This document shows, piece by piece, positions 1 through 12,219 of a stretch of DNA of 64,000 nucleotides. The DNA lies in contig NC_133971.1 of the NCBI RefSeq assembly GCF_031877795.1, forward strand, positions 8,967,973-9,031,972, read 5' to 3'. This DNA is from Strix aluco (Eukaryota > Chordata > Aves > Strigiformes > Strigidae). The translations under genes were made by a program, and so were the position numbers. The notes beneath the pieces are model-generated. The model was not told the origin of the DNA, made no database searches, and saw only the letters and a program-made list of their open reading frames with translations. Each line of letters begins with the position of its first letter. Position 1 is the first letter of the stretch.

Positions 1-750
1 GCCCGGGCTCTAGTTCATGAGCCACCAACAGATTTACAGGAGTTCCCTTGAAGAGTCACAGGCCAGACTTTCCCTCTCCTCCTTGCTTCCATTTGCTTTA
101 CCAGGACTCTGTGCTATTTTTTTGAGAATTAAGTTTTTCAGTATCCTTTTCCACCAAACCTTTTGCCCCAGAGAAGCTGTGTAAGAAATGTCTATGAACC
201 AGTCCCTCTGTTAGGATTTGATCCTGACTCTGGAAAAGCTGGGAAGGTTTTTCTCTTTACCAGTGTGCACGTACTTGAATAACAGGTTATTCCTTTGCAT
301 GTCTTTATTTTTAATTGACACTTAGATGATTGAGGGTTTACATTTTAAATACCACACATAAAGAGGCAAAGCCTGTTTTTTCCCCTAAAGGGTAAAAGGG
401 ATTGGTAACTATAAAGAACTTTTTAAGAAGTGTAATATTTGTGCTTCTTAGCCTGGCTTCATGGACTCAGTTCCACTTTTATTTTTACTGGGACAACTGG
501 AAGCTGTAACACTGCAACATCACCACAAATACATGAAAATGAGGAAAACAAGATATAAATGCCAAAGCCCATAAAGTGTTTGTTGGCTGGTGGGGGGGGG
601 AGTGATATTTTTGATGCTCAATATTTGTACAGCTGCCTGCTTAGCAGTGAGAATGTGTAGCAAGCATGACACCAGTCAAACAGAAGAGCACTAACATATT
701 CGTAATGCTGACATTTAATGCTCCTGTATTTCTAACCGCTCCTTTCACAG

Positions 751-854
751 GAATGTAGGATCCTGAAGAATTTTTCCTCCTTGAGGGCCATCATTTCAGC
801 ACTGCAGTCCAACTCCATCTATCGGCTAAAGAAGACCTGGGTGTGTGTTTCAAA
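751..854 (+). CDS. RGL1: RGL1 exon: RasGEF helices with NFSSLRAI motif
   Basis: The exon follows a tttcacag acceptor and ends before gtaagc. It begins in phase 0 and leaves two bases (AA) for the next exon. It encodes [10 protein letters not shown] and [10 protein letters not shown], a strongly conserved segment of RasGEF catalytic domains. The codons after KKTW differ from those usual in RGL1. Confidence 0.9.
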
Positions 855-3800
855 GTAAGCATCCCCCTCTGCTCCTGTGGCTAGCCCCAAACACAGACAA
901 AAAGCTCAGTGCTCTTTCTTTTCATCTTGTTCTTCTCAGTCTTCCTATTCTGCTCCTTCATGGACAAGTGTTATCTTAGAAGGTAACTCTCATTCCTGTG
1001 AGGCTCAGACCTCTGACTGCTGTGAGCTCCTCTTTCATATTGACAGGACAACCTGCCCTCAGGGGTACTGGGTCTCTTCTGTCCTTTATAGCATATTGGA
1101 TCTTCCAGAACCTACTTTGAAGAACTATGGGACTAGCTACTCACCCAGCACAAGCACACGGTTCTTGGAAGGTCAGCAAAAGGGCACCATGATACTTGAC
1201 AGTTGTCTACTCTACCGTGAAGTTGGAGGAGGTCCAGGCTGCTACAAACCCTCACTAATCCTCTCTTGGTCCTGACATTTCCTTAAAATATATCCCCAAA
1301 CTACAAAATCCAAGCCTGTATTGAAGATGGTATTTCTTACAGGGGAATACCTTTTTGTGCAACTGGTATATTTACCGCATGCCAAACAGACACCAGAAAT
1401 CTGTGGAGGAAAGATGGTGTTCTGCTCATTCAGTTTGTGAAGAATAGATTTTTTCCATTGTCTTTGATAAACGAAGAAAAACGTCACTCTGCCACACAGT
1501 ATACTTCTGCATTTCCACTAGGAGAAGTGGGTCTTTGCTTCTGCTGCCCCGTGTTCCTGTTCCTGATCAAGATGTTGCCATCTTGTGTTTGTAGTGTTGG
1601 GTAATAGAAAGGGGCTCGTACACTTAAAGGCTTCTAGCTTTCCAGAGTGCATGGCACAGGGCAAAAACGTACTACTTAGGATACCTCTCACAGCTATTTT
1701 TCTGGGTTTTTGTATCCATTTACCCACTTTCTTACAACAATCTGATACCCCTCAGTGTGACTGAAAACCCTGCCCAGGATCTGCGTACCTGTGGCATTCC
1801 TTGTGATGCTGGTGTTACCGGGGAGCACCAGAAGATCCCAGGAAAGTTCCTAGTTGATGTGCAGCATCTCACTGGATGCGTTTTGGTGGTGGTATCTTTT
1901 ATATGCCCAACTATTAATGATTCATGAGGAAAAAAAACAGTAATCTGATCTGAATTAGAGTGCTTACTGATAACCTAAATGATTTAATCTTTTCCTGTAC
2001 AGGGACATGATGCTGATGTTCGAAGAGCTGTCTGATATCTTCTCAAACCATGACAATTATTTGACAAGCAGGGAGCTGCTAATGAAGGTGAGAATTAGCT
2101 TGAGTTGCAAGGCTTGTGTTCTCAATCAAAGCTGAGGTTAGCCCTTTTTCTAATGAGCTGTCAAAGCTCGTCTCTCCCTGAGCTACTGTATGCAGTGCTT
2201 CAGGGATGAGAGGTCTGTAAAACCTGTGCTTTCCTGCTGGGATGAGAGGTGATTCTGTTGCTCCTGAAAGCACCTACGCTTGTGTTAGCCTGCTGAGCTT
2301 GGATACCCACATACAGCAGGGTGCAGCAGCACAGTTTCTGTGTGGACTTGTTCACAGGACAGCAGGTCAGGAGCCTTGGAGCCCCCACTGCTGTAGTTAG
2401 ACATCTCTTGTGCAGGGTGATGTCTAGCTCAAGAATAGCTGTGATCGTACCTGTGGTAGTGGGATTTTACTGAGATGAGTTACAAGTTAGCCCTTTGGCT
2501 TTGCGCTGGTCTGTACAGAGAGATGAACTGCTAGCTCGTGCACCCTCTGAGCAGACCTGGAAAGGCTCTGGTTTGCACTGGTGAGTGCCGAGCAGCTCCG
2601 AATGAGATTCTCAAGTGGGCTGCACCGCTGTAGTGCTTTTGACTTCACTGGAACAATGCCACTCGGCTTCAGCTGAGGAATTAAACCAAGATGTTTATCC
2701 GACTATCCCGTACCTTTCTTGGAACTAGAAAACAGGGCTGGGAATTTCGAAGGAACAGGCTTCCTGCTCTGTGTGTGGCCAGATGGACAACAAAGCAGTC
2801 TCTGTCTGAAACAGTTTGACTTGTGCACTCTCCTGGGCGAACCCCAACAAGCTCAGGATCTTGACAGGGGTGAGGAAGAATAGCAGGGAAAGGTTATATT
2901 CTGTAGAAACTATGGAATGTTTGTGGCAGTTTTTTCTGTCTGCATAAAAATGTTTCTATAAACTGCCTGACCAGTTTATTTTTTGGCAGTTCTATCCAGT
3001 CAGTCTGGCATTTGTACCTTACCCCCTTGCCTTGGTATTTGACACAGTGTTTTGCTCAGGAATGATGGGTGAACACATTCAAACCTGTCAATCTGTTTTG
3101 TTTGTCATCCATTTATCAACATCTGTAGCTAAATTTTAAAGCAGGTGAGACAATAATAAGTATAGAGGGAAAATGTGTGTTCACAACAGCTTATTAAACT
3201 AAAAATTAAAAAGACAAAACAACAACTCAATCTGAGCCCAGACCTTCTGGCTCCCAGCAAATGACCCTCTCCAGCTGCCGTAAGTAGATTTGCAAAATAT
3301 TCTGAAAGCAGAGGAGAAAGATTCCACATAATAGCTAGAACCTCTCTCCTACTTCTCCTTTTGGACTGTTTTGTAACAACTGGAGGATTAATGTCCTCTG
3401 AATCCCTAAAGTCTTTGTTTTCTTTCACTATAAATAGTGTCTCTAGGGAAGCCGTGTTTGACCTTGCCTATCCATCCTACAAATTTAAGTGTAAAGCAGA
3501 CAAAATGCCATATGAAACAGGTTGGTTGGCACGGAGAGGGAGCACTGTGTTCTCTCCTCCCCGAACAATGGCTCTGCTGCAGGCTGCAGTTTTAGCTCCT
3601 GTGCCTGCCCGCCAGCTGCTGTTAGAGGATCTCCAGTTTATCTTTCAGTATCTTGAAGACATTGAGACAACACTCGTTTTTCATTTGCTCCCGTTTTCCA
3701 GCCGAGGAAGGAAATACAATTTGAGTTTGATCTGTTCCTTAACTGTGACTGAGAGAAGTAAATGTTGTGATGAAAGGATCTTTACAAGTGCAGGCTGTTG

Positions 3801-6800
3801 TTTTGTGCCTCTTAAAAAGACTGATAATGATTCATGCCCCATCTGTCCAACCACTGGAGAAAATAACAGTAACTCCCAGCATCCCGTATGGATCCAGGGA
3901 AATAAAGGCTACAGATCTATTGTGAAATAGCTCATCCATTCACAGGAAAGCTTGAATTGTGGAGACGAAAACCTATTCCTTTAATTTCCTGCGTGTTTTT
4001 GGATTAGTCAGTAAGGCACAGAGGGTAGTTGCTGGATCTCTGTTGCGGCATAAGAAAAACAACAAAGCATTACATAAGATAGAGATGTTTACTTGTAGCA
4101 GTCCTGATTAGGAAGTTAAACAGAAATCCTGAGGTCAAGAGTGTCAGGATAGAGTTCAGAGAAGCATCTGGCCACCTGAAGGTACATCTAAGCTTCTCTG
4201 ATTTAAACTCTCAGGAGATTTTCAACAGCGCTTAGCTTTGACCAGAGTAGAGGCACTTTGCTGAAAAAACTGCCTTATAGTAATTTTGTGGGATTTTGTC
4301 CACAATTCCCAATCAGTGTACAAGTCCCAGAAGTTTAGCACGTGTATGTACACGTGCATGTACCTATACAGCAAATATTTTTGCTTGCCCCATTAAATGT
4401 ATTTGCAATTATTTTACACAAACATAGTTGCCAGCTTATCACTTAGATCCTTTGTTAATTGCCTTTAATTCTCTTTTAACTCACAGGAAGGAACATCCAA
4501 ATTTGCCAATCTGGACAGCAGTGTGAAAGAAAATCAGAAAAGGACACAGAGGCAGCTGCAACTTCAAAAAGATATGGTGCGTTTGGGGTCCTTTTCCTCC
4601 CCGTTTTGAACTGATAACATGATTAACCCTAACTGGTGAATTATATAAGGAGCAAAAACTGGAAAGGTATTTAACAAAGAGAGTGTGCAGTAGGTAAAGC
4701 TCTTGAGTGTGCCTCTGTCAAGAAAAACAATCACGTCAATGCTATTGATTAGCTGATGCAAAGCAAGTGAAGCGAAAGGTTTAGACTGAACAGGCAGTCG
4801 GAATGTTTGTTCCTGTAAATATATGTCCAAAGCTGTATTTCACTTATGCTGTGCATCATAGTAAGCAGGTAATACCCTGCGTGTGTGTATATAAAGTGCA
4901 TATATATGTAGATGATCCCCCCCCCCCACATACATCTGTATATAAAGACAGCTCCAAAGCTGGATTCGTGCTGCACCCCGCTCAAGCTGTATGGCCGACA
5001 CTGAGCTGCCACGCTGTAACAGCGATGGTTTTTAGTGCAACCCAGCTGGCTTTCTACTCCAGTAACACCCGCCTGTGTACTGAAAGGCCGGAGGAAACAG
5101 GTATGCAAAGCATCAGCATAGCCAGTGTGTTCAGAGATCTGATGCTGGGAACGCTCGGAGATTTCAGGATTGGGTGGTTGTACACAGGGGCCACGTTATG
5201 TTCCCTGGCACCAATCTTCCCCTGTCCCCTGCAAGGGGGTAACTGTGTGGACAGGTTTGCTGCTCCCGCTTGCGTTTGCTTCCCATCCCAATCAGCTGTT
5301 GGGGGTGGACACTGAGACAAGGGTTTGGCCTCAGTTTCAGGTCTTCCAGAAATGTACTAAATCTGTCATATAGAAGAGTGATAAATGATTGATGAATATA
5401 AACCTGTGTTCTTTGTTTTCAACTGTCTTGTTTCTGTCCTGCAAGAAAGAATTCCATTAACTACTCCTGCTACCCTTTAGAGAGAAATACAGGGAAACTT
5501 TTTCATGTAGTAAAATGCATAATATAAATACTGGAATTCTTGTGATAAAGAAAATTGGCTCTGGCAGAGCAGAAATCTCATTTACTTTTAAGCAAGCTCA
5601 TGAAGCTTCTGACATACCAGCTTGAAAATTGCACAGACTTTTACAGAGATTGCTTTGTAAAATGTGTCCAGTTTCCAGTCTGCTGGTGCAAATGCCTTTT
5701 GTCTCAAAGTTGGCAAAGATTTAAAAGGACAGGGGGAGAGAAATCTGGGATAGGGAGGCAAAAGTGCTGAATATGGTTTTTTGTCTATTTGTTTGACTGG
5801 AAAAAGTACAGATCCTTTTGGATGGTAGAAACAAGCGTTTCCTTCACAAGTGTAGAAACAGCCTGAATTCTACAACTTCTAGCAGCCTAGAAAGATTAAA
5901 ATTTGAATAACTAGTATTAAAATGAAAGGAATGGCTGAGGAAGATGGTCACTTCTTAGAGGAGAACAAGTGTGACTTGATTTGACTTGACTGTCACATGG
6001 CATAACACCGTTAAGTAAAAATCCACTGGAATGAGGCAGAGAGAGAAACTGCTTACACAGGCTAGCCGGGACCATTCCCCGGCTGCTCCTCTTGTAGCAG
6101 AGATCGTCCCTGCTGCTCAATGCGTCTTCCACAAGCGGGGTTTCCTGGTGACCCACTGTTAGAAACCAGGGTGTGGTGGCAGTATTGTAATATAAAACCA
6201 CTTGGCAATATCTGTGAGAGCATCCCACTCTCATTAGAATTTGATTTGAATTCTAGATTAGATACTGAGAGGATGCAATGAAAGAAAACATAAGACCACT
6301 GTTTGGTTAAGCAGACTGCTTTTATTTCATTTTCCTATACAGGTGTATTCTAGCATTCTAATTATTACCATTTCTCAGTCATTTAATCCAACGTTGCTCT
6401 GATCATTTGCAGGGAGTAATGCAAGGCACGGTACCTTATCTTGGTACCTTTCTCACTGATCTCATCATGATTGACACAGCACTTCAGGACTATATCGAGG
6501 TAATTTGAGGCAATTTTTTGAATCCTAAATATCCTCCCTGCCTTCCCAGCACCGAGTGTGTCTGTTCCTGTATCTTCTACCGGGTTCTTCTGCAGTTCTT
6601 AAAAATGGAGGAATCTGTTTTCAAAAAAAAGGAAGCAATATGCAGTTTTATCAGCAACAAGAATCTTGTGTGAATTCGAGTGCTGTTATCTGAAGGGACA
6701 AGCTTAGCATTGTGTTTTGTCTTGTTTTCTTAGGTTAGAAAATGTGAAGAGAGTAGTCTTTCCATTATTCTGTTTTATTTTTCTGAAAACAACATATTAG

Positions 6801-9800
6801 GCATGAAGATTTATGTGAATAATTGGTAAAATACACAGAATCACCAATTCAGCACTTCAGACTGATCACTGAAGTGCTTCCGTATTGACTCAGGTGTGTC
6901 TGAGCCCTAAGGTGATTGAAGACTTGGTTTTTTTCATTTGTCTTTAGCTGAACAAGCAGGGGGAACCAATTTAGCATAGGAAGGGGAAAAGGACTGCGAG
7001 AGAGTCTGGTTGTTTAACAGAGACTGAGGATGGGGCCACTTTTCAAAGGTGTTTGAAACCATTAATAGAGAGACTGCAGCCTTCATTGTGCTGGTGTTGG
7101 TATTTATGATAAGAATGGGCAAATACAGGTCTCCCTGGGCTGGCAATGGTTGCTGGGGTCTTTAGTGGTGGTTTGTTTTGCAGAACTGCACTGAAGCAGG
7201 CCTGCGTAAGGTTGCTGTACATCCATTTTCTTTTTGGCAGTTTCTCTCCTGTCCATGCTTTGTGTTCACTTGGTGTTTCTGAGACTCGCTGGGAACACTG
7301 CTAAACTCACAGCACAGGCAAGAGCCAAGTTTGTTTCTTGCATGCAAAATCCCACTAGCATTCTTCAGACCTGATCTCAACACAGCTTTTATGAGCATTC
7401 TTGTATTGGGCTTTTTTTCTCGGGCAGATTGTCATATAGGCCGTGAGGACAGATGTCCCTTGGAGACTCAGATATATGAGTGCTGGGGTTTATACCAGAT
7501 CTGGAAACAGGTATTTTTAGAAGGTCCTTGCTCAGAGCAGGTCTGCGCTTTACATTAGCCTTGCGACTTCATCCTGTTCATGTTTAAGTTCAACTAAGCA
7601 TGTGTTCCACTATTCTGATCCCTTCTCTTTCCTTCCAACAGGGTGGCCTGATCAATTTTGAGAAGAGACGAAGGGTAAGTTGAATGTTCTGTGATTTTTA
7701 GTTTACTGATACCCTCTTCTAGAGCGTTCTCTTGGTGAGGCCATTTGTCATTGCTCAGGCGTATATAACAGCTGTGAATTTTAATACAAGTTCATGAGGA
7801 AAGAACAGATCCCTGAAATGCTGTGGGCTTCTGCCAAACTGTGAACAAACTGTAGAACGAGAACCTACTTTTTAGATGTGTGCAATAGGGGAAGAGGAGC
7901 TGCAGGCCACTTACTTCCATGGGAATTACATCCGGGGCATGCACACTCCCTCCATTTGGTGTTCATGGGAATACGATACATGCGTGTGACCTGTGTGTTG
8001 AAACAGAGCTGGTGGCATGAGACCTTTGCTTTCCAGAAGATAGAGTTCGTAAATATCTTCCTTCTGCTGCAGTAAACTATTTCTAGGTGAAAGGCTGCAG
8101 ATGAGACAGAGAAATAAAAGCTATCAGTCTTCCCTTTCAGCCTGATCCTTGTTGGTCAGAGATAAGTAATGTTATGTAGGAGTCAAGGTTCTAGGGTTTC
8201 ATCTGTCTGAATGAAGTCATGCCAAATCTCCCTTCTGGGATCTGAAAGCAGACTTGGAGTTGGCTGGGATGGAGCCATTTCCTTCCCTTAACTGCTCCCA
8301 GCTCTACAAACCACCTCTTGGACTTGCCTTGCATGTACAACTGCAAGGCTCGGGATACTAATAATGGGATACCGGAGCTTCTGGTTGGTCATCAGTCCAG
8401 CTTCATACAAACCAGTGGCAAAGCTGCCCTCTGAACCATGCCGAGTACTCAGCTCCATTCCCACATCCTGATTCTATACCCTGCTCTAACACGAGGGGGT
8501 ATTAAGAATTATTGTGGCAAAGCATGTGTGCAAGTGGAGTTAGAGAAGAGCTGCAATTCCAGTCACACGTATTACGGGTAGCATTTTATGTTCCTCTGGT
8601 GCAAGTGTGAGTGCACAACGTGAAAAGCTGGGGAGAATCAGACTCTCTGCTTTCATCGCAGGCCCCCCTAATTATTACCCTCGCTTGCTGTCTGAGAACC
8701 ACCTAAGCACAGAGCATGATTTTTCTCTCACAGCTGGTCTGGCCAGAGCAGGGGTCAGCAGGTAGTAATCTGAAGACTTTATGGCCCTTTGCTACCCTCG
8801 TTCCTAGAGGAACAACCAGCAGTGCTGCCCCCAGTTCGGTGGGTTTGCACTGGCATTGCACTTCAGTTAGTACTTGGGAAAAGTGCTGTGGTGAAGTATG
8901 ATTCCTTGTGTTTGTCTTCTGATTTGTGCTTGTCTGAAAATGTTCACATTTCAATAAATATTTCGGATGCTGAGGGGGAAAAAAAAAAAAAAGACTTCAT
9001 TGATTGAAAAACTGGTTCCTGAAATAGTCACTCAAATGAAACTGAACTTCAGGTCAAATGAAGTTTGTCCTGGATCTGTTGTTGCATGTGTTTAGTATAT
9101 GAATGAATGAATTTGACTTTATGTTGTTTTCTAATTAGAATTCCCATTTGATTCTTTTTTTTGTAGGAATTTGAAGTAATTTCCCAAATTATGCTCTTGC
9201 AGTCTACATGTGACAGCTACTGCCTGACACCAGACCCAAAATTCATCTGGTGGTTCAGGAGACAAGAGCATTTAACTGAGGAGGAGAGGTAGGTTCTCAG
9301 TCCAGCTGGCAAAGCAGGCTTTTCTTACCCCACACCCACCTGCAGGTGGGTTATGTCAGCCTTCAGCTGTCCTCTTACAGGAACTTACATGTACTGCTGT
9401 TCCAGGAGGGTGGAAATACCTCTGTCTTCTGCTAAACAGCTGTAGAAACCCTGTTGAACATTTAGCAGGGTTGTTTTGAGACTGGGTTTGGTTTGGTTTT
9501 TTTTTTTTTTGAGATTGGAAATCAGGCTTCTGACTTTGAAATCTGATAGTCTGTTGTGTCTGGGCTGTCTGTATGCCCAGACACACGCTCAGAGGTCGAT
9601 CCTAGGGGCCGTCAAGATGCAGGCACTGAGCGTTCGGCTGGTGGATGCGGGCAGCAGGTAGCCAAGGCAACACAGAGCTCGCTGAGCGCTCACCAGATAG
9701 ACGTCTCCCGGGTGTTTGGGGTGGGTTTTGCAGCCCTGCTGAGTTCTGTGCTACGGCACATGCTGCTAGACCAACCCAAGACAATTTATTTACAGCATTT

Positions 9801-10279
9801 TAATATTTCCACTAGGTATCTGAATACCACTCTGCTGCACTAAGAGTGTAAGCATAGACACATACTGCATTGTACTGAGTCATAGTAAAAAAAAGTCAGC
9901 TTATCCAAGATTCACATGCTAAGTATTTTCTTGACTAATTTTTTAAAATGAAATGATGAATGTCATCCAAAAAAGCACTGATTTTAAAAATTATTATAAA
10001 GAAGTGAAATATCTCCTTCATCAGGGTAAAATGTAGACAGAGCTATGTTCCTCTTTGTGGGGTTGCAACCTTCGGTGAAGTGGGAATAACTGAAGGTTTC
10101 TCAAATTTCTTGAATATTACTGCTTTGAGATACATAACTAATAGTATTGTCTGTAAAAATTAACCCAGTGCCCTCTGTTCTGCAGTTACAGCCTTTCATG
10201 TGAGATTGAAGCAGCTGCTGACACCAGCACCACACCGCTGAAATCTTGGAAAAGTGTGGTGAAGAGGTTGAGTCAGTGA
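751..10279 (+). CDS. RGL1: RGL1 (RalGDS-like 1), partial: seven exons of the RasGEF domain
   Basis: Seven exons with GT-AG borders and matching phases read through without a stop: 751-854, 2003-2087, 4487-4576, 6413-6499, 7642-7674, 9167-9288 and 10186 to 10266 or 10279. Joined, they match the C-terminal half of the Cdc25-type RasGEF domain of RGL1, including [38 protein letters not shown] and [13 protein letters not shown] proteins are Ras effectors that load GTP onto RalA and RalB at membranes. Several residues conserved in vertebrate RGL1 differ here, as in WVCVSKDMM where others have a WAAVPRDRM-like sequence, so this copy looks diverged although open. The N-terminal exons lie outside the window. 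The exons for the serine-rich linker and the C-terminal Ras-association domain are not found downstream. The residue pattern fits RGL1 better than RALGDS, RGL2 or RGL3. Confidence 0.9.
2003..2087 (+). CDS. RGL1: RGL1 exon: MFEELSDIF to LLMK
   Basis: Acceptor tgtacag and donor gtgaga flank 85 nt whose first base completes the previous AA codon as AAG. The peptide [20 protein letters not shown] is RGL1-like. The intron before it (855-2002) holds a chance open frame and no recognised element. Confidence 0.9.
4487..4576 (+). CDS. RGL1: RGL1 exon: [20 protein letters not shown]
   Basis: Exactly 30 codons in phase 0 between a tcacag acceptor and a gtgcgt donor. This is the most conserved stretch of the copy and the one that best separates RGL1 from its paralogues. 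The intron before it (2088-4486) carries an unrelated 189-codon open frame with no recognisable homology. Confidence 0.92.
6413..6499 (+). CDS. RGL1: RGL1 exon: [13 protein letters not shown]
   Basis: 29 codons in phase 0 with acceptor atttgcag and donor gtaatt. The [11 protein letters not shown] motif is the RasGEF signature near the catalytic helical hairpin. [11 protein letters not shown] follows, where related proteins have a threonine-leucine pair. Introns 4577-6412 and 6500-7641 show no other element. Confidence 0.92.
7642..7674 (+). CDS. RGL1: RGL1 exon: [11 protein letters not shown] micro-exon
   Basis: An 11-codon exon between ccaacag and gtaagt, in phase 0. The sequence [11 protein letters not shown] is the conserved end of the RasGEF core. 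At 33 nt it is too short to find by frame length; it is supported by splice sites and homology. Confidence 0.9.
9167..9288 (+). CDS. RGL1: RGL1 exon: [13 protein letters not shown] to LTEEE
   Basis: 122 nt between ttgtag and gtaggt; 40 codons plus AG, which completes serine with the next exon. It encodes the final helix of the RasGEF domain, with [17 protein letters not shown]. The double tryptophan (WWF) is unusual, since a single W is expected, and adds to the impression of divergence. Confidence 0.9.
10186..10279 (+). CDS. RGL1: RGL1 exon [13 protein letters not shown], possibly the terminal exon
   Basis: After a ttctgcag acceptor the frame encodes [18 protein letters not shown] and then VVKR. 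It can end at a donor-like AG|GTTGAG (exon end 10266), or run on through RLSQ to a TGA at 10277-10279. An AATAAA at 10323-10328 and GT-rich sequence after it would allow polyadenylation. If that stop is used, the protein ends just after the RasGEF domain. No later RGL1 exon was recognised before 21 kb. Confidence 0.8.
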
Positions 10280-10322
10280 ATAGGATGTGACAAAGGCTAT
10301 CTGCTGTGTTAATATGAACCTG

Positions 10323-10328
10323 AATAAA
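10323..10328 (+). promoter_or_regulatory. Possible polyadenylation signal after the last RGL1 exon
   Basis: AATAAA lies 44 nt after the TGA that ends the read-through frame of the RGL1 exon. GT- and T-rich sequence follows within about 50 nt. The spacing fits a real 3' end, but the hexamer alone is common by chance. Confidence 0.4.
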
Positions 10329-10440
10329 TCAAACAAACAGTGTTCGTTTTACCAGCTTGTGAAGAGTATGGTGGTGATTCGTGTTAAGAAAGTATAATGA
10401 CTTTAATGTATTTTGCAATGTATATATGTTAAGGGAGATT

Positions 10441-10806
10441 TGTCGTGGGTTTATGGTTAAAAGGGTTTGGAGGTTTTTTTTCCTCCAGTGACTGTTGTTA
10501 TGCAAGTGGAAAATTACTGGAGGGACCCCTGTCAGAAGTCCCCAGCAACACCGGACTGCGCAGGTGGAAAATGATTGGAGGGACCCCTGTCAGGAGCCCG
10601 AGCAACACCAGAAAGCTCGGGAAAGTTTGAGGGGCCCTGCTGTGCTTGTGAAGCCCAGGATGGGGCTATAGAAGGGAGTGACGCAGCACCACCTGGTGTC
10701 CGTCGGTGCGGAGCAGAAACCCCCCTGCCCCCCAGCGTACCGAGCTTGTTCTTATTGCAATCAATTTATAAATTTTATTTTTGGCTCTGCCTCTGCATTT
10801 ATAACA
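10441..10806 (+). repeat. Retroviral LTR (probable 5' LTR)
   Basis: The right border is well supported: sequence ending in ATAACA is followed three bases later by a tRNA-complementary primer site. The left border at TGTCGTGGG is inferred from the TG...CA rule. A roughly 57-bp direct repeat sits at about 10502-10557 and 10560-10613, resembling a duplicated enhancer. The element lies about 170 bp after the last RGL1 exon, in the same orientation. No matching 3' LTR is seen. Confidence 0.65.
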
Positions 10807-10809
10807 ATT

Positions 10810-10827
10810 TGGTGACTCCGACGTGAT
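10810..10827 (+). other. Retroviral primer-binding site, tRNA-Trp type
   Basis: The 18 bases TGGTGACTCCGACGTGAT complement the 3' end of vertebrate tRNA-Trp with one mismatch. This is the primer class used by avian leukosis-sarcoma viruses. It starts three bases after the LTR end, as expected. Confidence 0.8.
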
Positions 10828-11336
10828 ACTGCGAAACCCGTGGAGTATTGGATTTTTTCAGGGGAGGCGTCCCACCTTTTAGGTGGCCCCTGGACTCCGG
10901 TGCTCTCTCGGACCGGCAGTATCACGAACAAAAAGGCAATAAGAACAAGCAAAAGAAAAGGGAGATCCCAGGAGAAGCTCCCAGAGATTTCCCCGTAAAA
11001 GATCCAGGCGAAGACCTCGGACTGTGAGTGCTGCTTGATGGGGGAGGGTATCTGCTTGAGTGTGCCTGAGTATGCCTGAGTGAGCGTGGTGTGACAGAGA
11101 CGTGACAGTGTCACGAAGCGAGTGCGGAGCCCTTCTAGCCGCGGTTCCAGAGTTCCGCGAGGAGCCTGGCCGGCGAAGGGGCGAAGCGAGAGGAAAAGTT
11201 TGAAAGGACTCAGGCAGGTTTTGGACTCAGGAGGTACTCGGGATAGGTTAGATCCCAGGACAGGGTACTTGGGATAGGTTTTATCCCAGGGACTCAAGCA
11301 GAAATACAAGGACTTGAGCCTAGGCAAGTCTTGATT

Positions 11337-11657
11337 ATGGGCCAGAAGGGGAGTAAGTCCCACGGCTCGGGGAACCCACGGAGAGGTTCCGAGAAAGGGA
11401 GCGATTTATCCGATATTCCCCAGGACAGTCCCCTGGGTTCCATGTTCAGAAATTGGGCTAATTGGTCAGAAACAAAAGGAAAAAGTAAAGAAAAAATGAT
11501 TCAATATTGTATGGTCGAATGGACCAAAGAACCTATTAAATCTAATTATTTATTTTGGCCAAAATTTGGAGCTTCTGACAACTGGGCTGCTCCCTTCTCT
11601 AAGACCTTCAGTATAATGACAAATGTACTGGATCACGCAGTGAAAACACTGCTCTAA
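11337..11657 (+). pseudogene. Truncated endogenous retroviral gag (matrix part)
   Basis: The ATG at 11337 starts MGQKGSK, a myristoylation-type N-terminus followed by basic and serine-rich sequence. A WxxxWSETKGKSKEK segment and a FWPKFG motif fit a retroviral matrix protein. The frame stops after 106 residues, and no capsid, protease, polymerase or envelope frame follows, so the provirus is deleted inside. The leader between primer site and ATG (10828-11336) is present. The gag resembles gammaretrovirus-like elements of birds although the primer site is the tRNA-Trp type. It is a defective copy. Confidence 0.7.
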
Positions 11658-12219
11658 ATGGTAGAAACTTCTTTATTCTTTTTCAAGTTACACTTGGACT
11701 GTGTAGGTCTGTTATCTATATTATCCTATTAGATACTTATTATTAATTGCAAAATTACACAGCTTTGTGAGCTTCCTCTTAATGGGAGGAACCTGAGGGG
11801 GGGAAGGGGGGGGGGAAGCACACACACACAAATAAGTGTATATAAAACCCCCCTATTATGAAGGAAACAGCTGGTGGGAAAACTTTATTAATAGATCAGC
11901 CTCACCTGCAGAACCACCTTCCTGATAGAGGAGGAATTTAGGATATGTCATGTGTTCCACCAAAGTAGCCTCAGCTGGGAAGCTACAAATGCAGCTGTGG
12001 CTGTAGCGTGTGGACTGATCACATTTTTCTGGTAGCAATTGGCTTAAGGGCAACAAACAAATTAGACCCAGGAGGTAATTGGAACATACTGAGGTTTTGT
12101 TTTTACTGCTCTAGGATTATGTTTGAAAGGAACAGGAATAAAAGAAAAGTATACTATCTTCATAATCAGCTATTCGAGACCCCCAGTTATTCTGTGGGTT
12201 AACTTTTGTAGGAGGTAAT
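11658..12219. other. Non-coding junction between provirus remnant and APOBEC4
   Basis: A G-rich run at about 11793-11817, followed by a short CA run, resembles a decayed polypurine tract, but no LTR follows. The right edge of the retroviral DNA cannot be placed. Confidence 0.3.

Noticed and set aside
877-1275. 132-codon + strand frame
   Set aside because: It sits just after an RGL1 donor in the intron, with no recognisable protein features.
3361-3930. 189-codon + strand open frame
   Set aside because: It lies inside an RGL1 intron and has no splice-site logic, no homology that I recognise and no conserved composition. Taken as chance.
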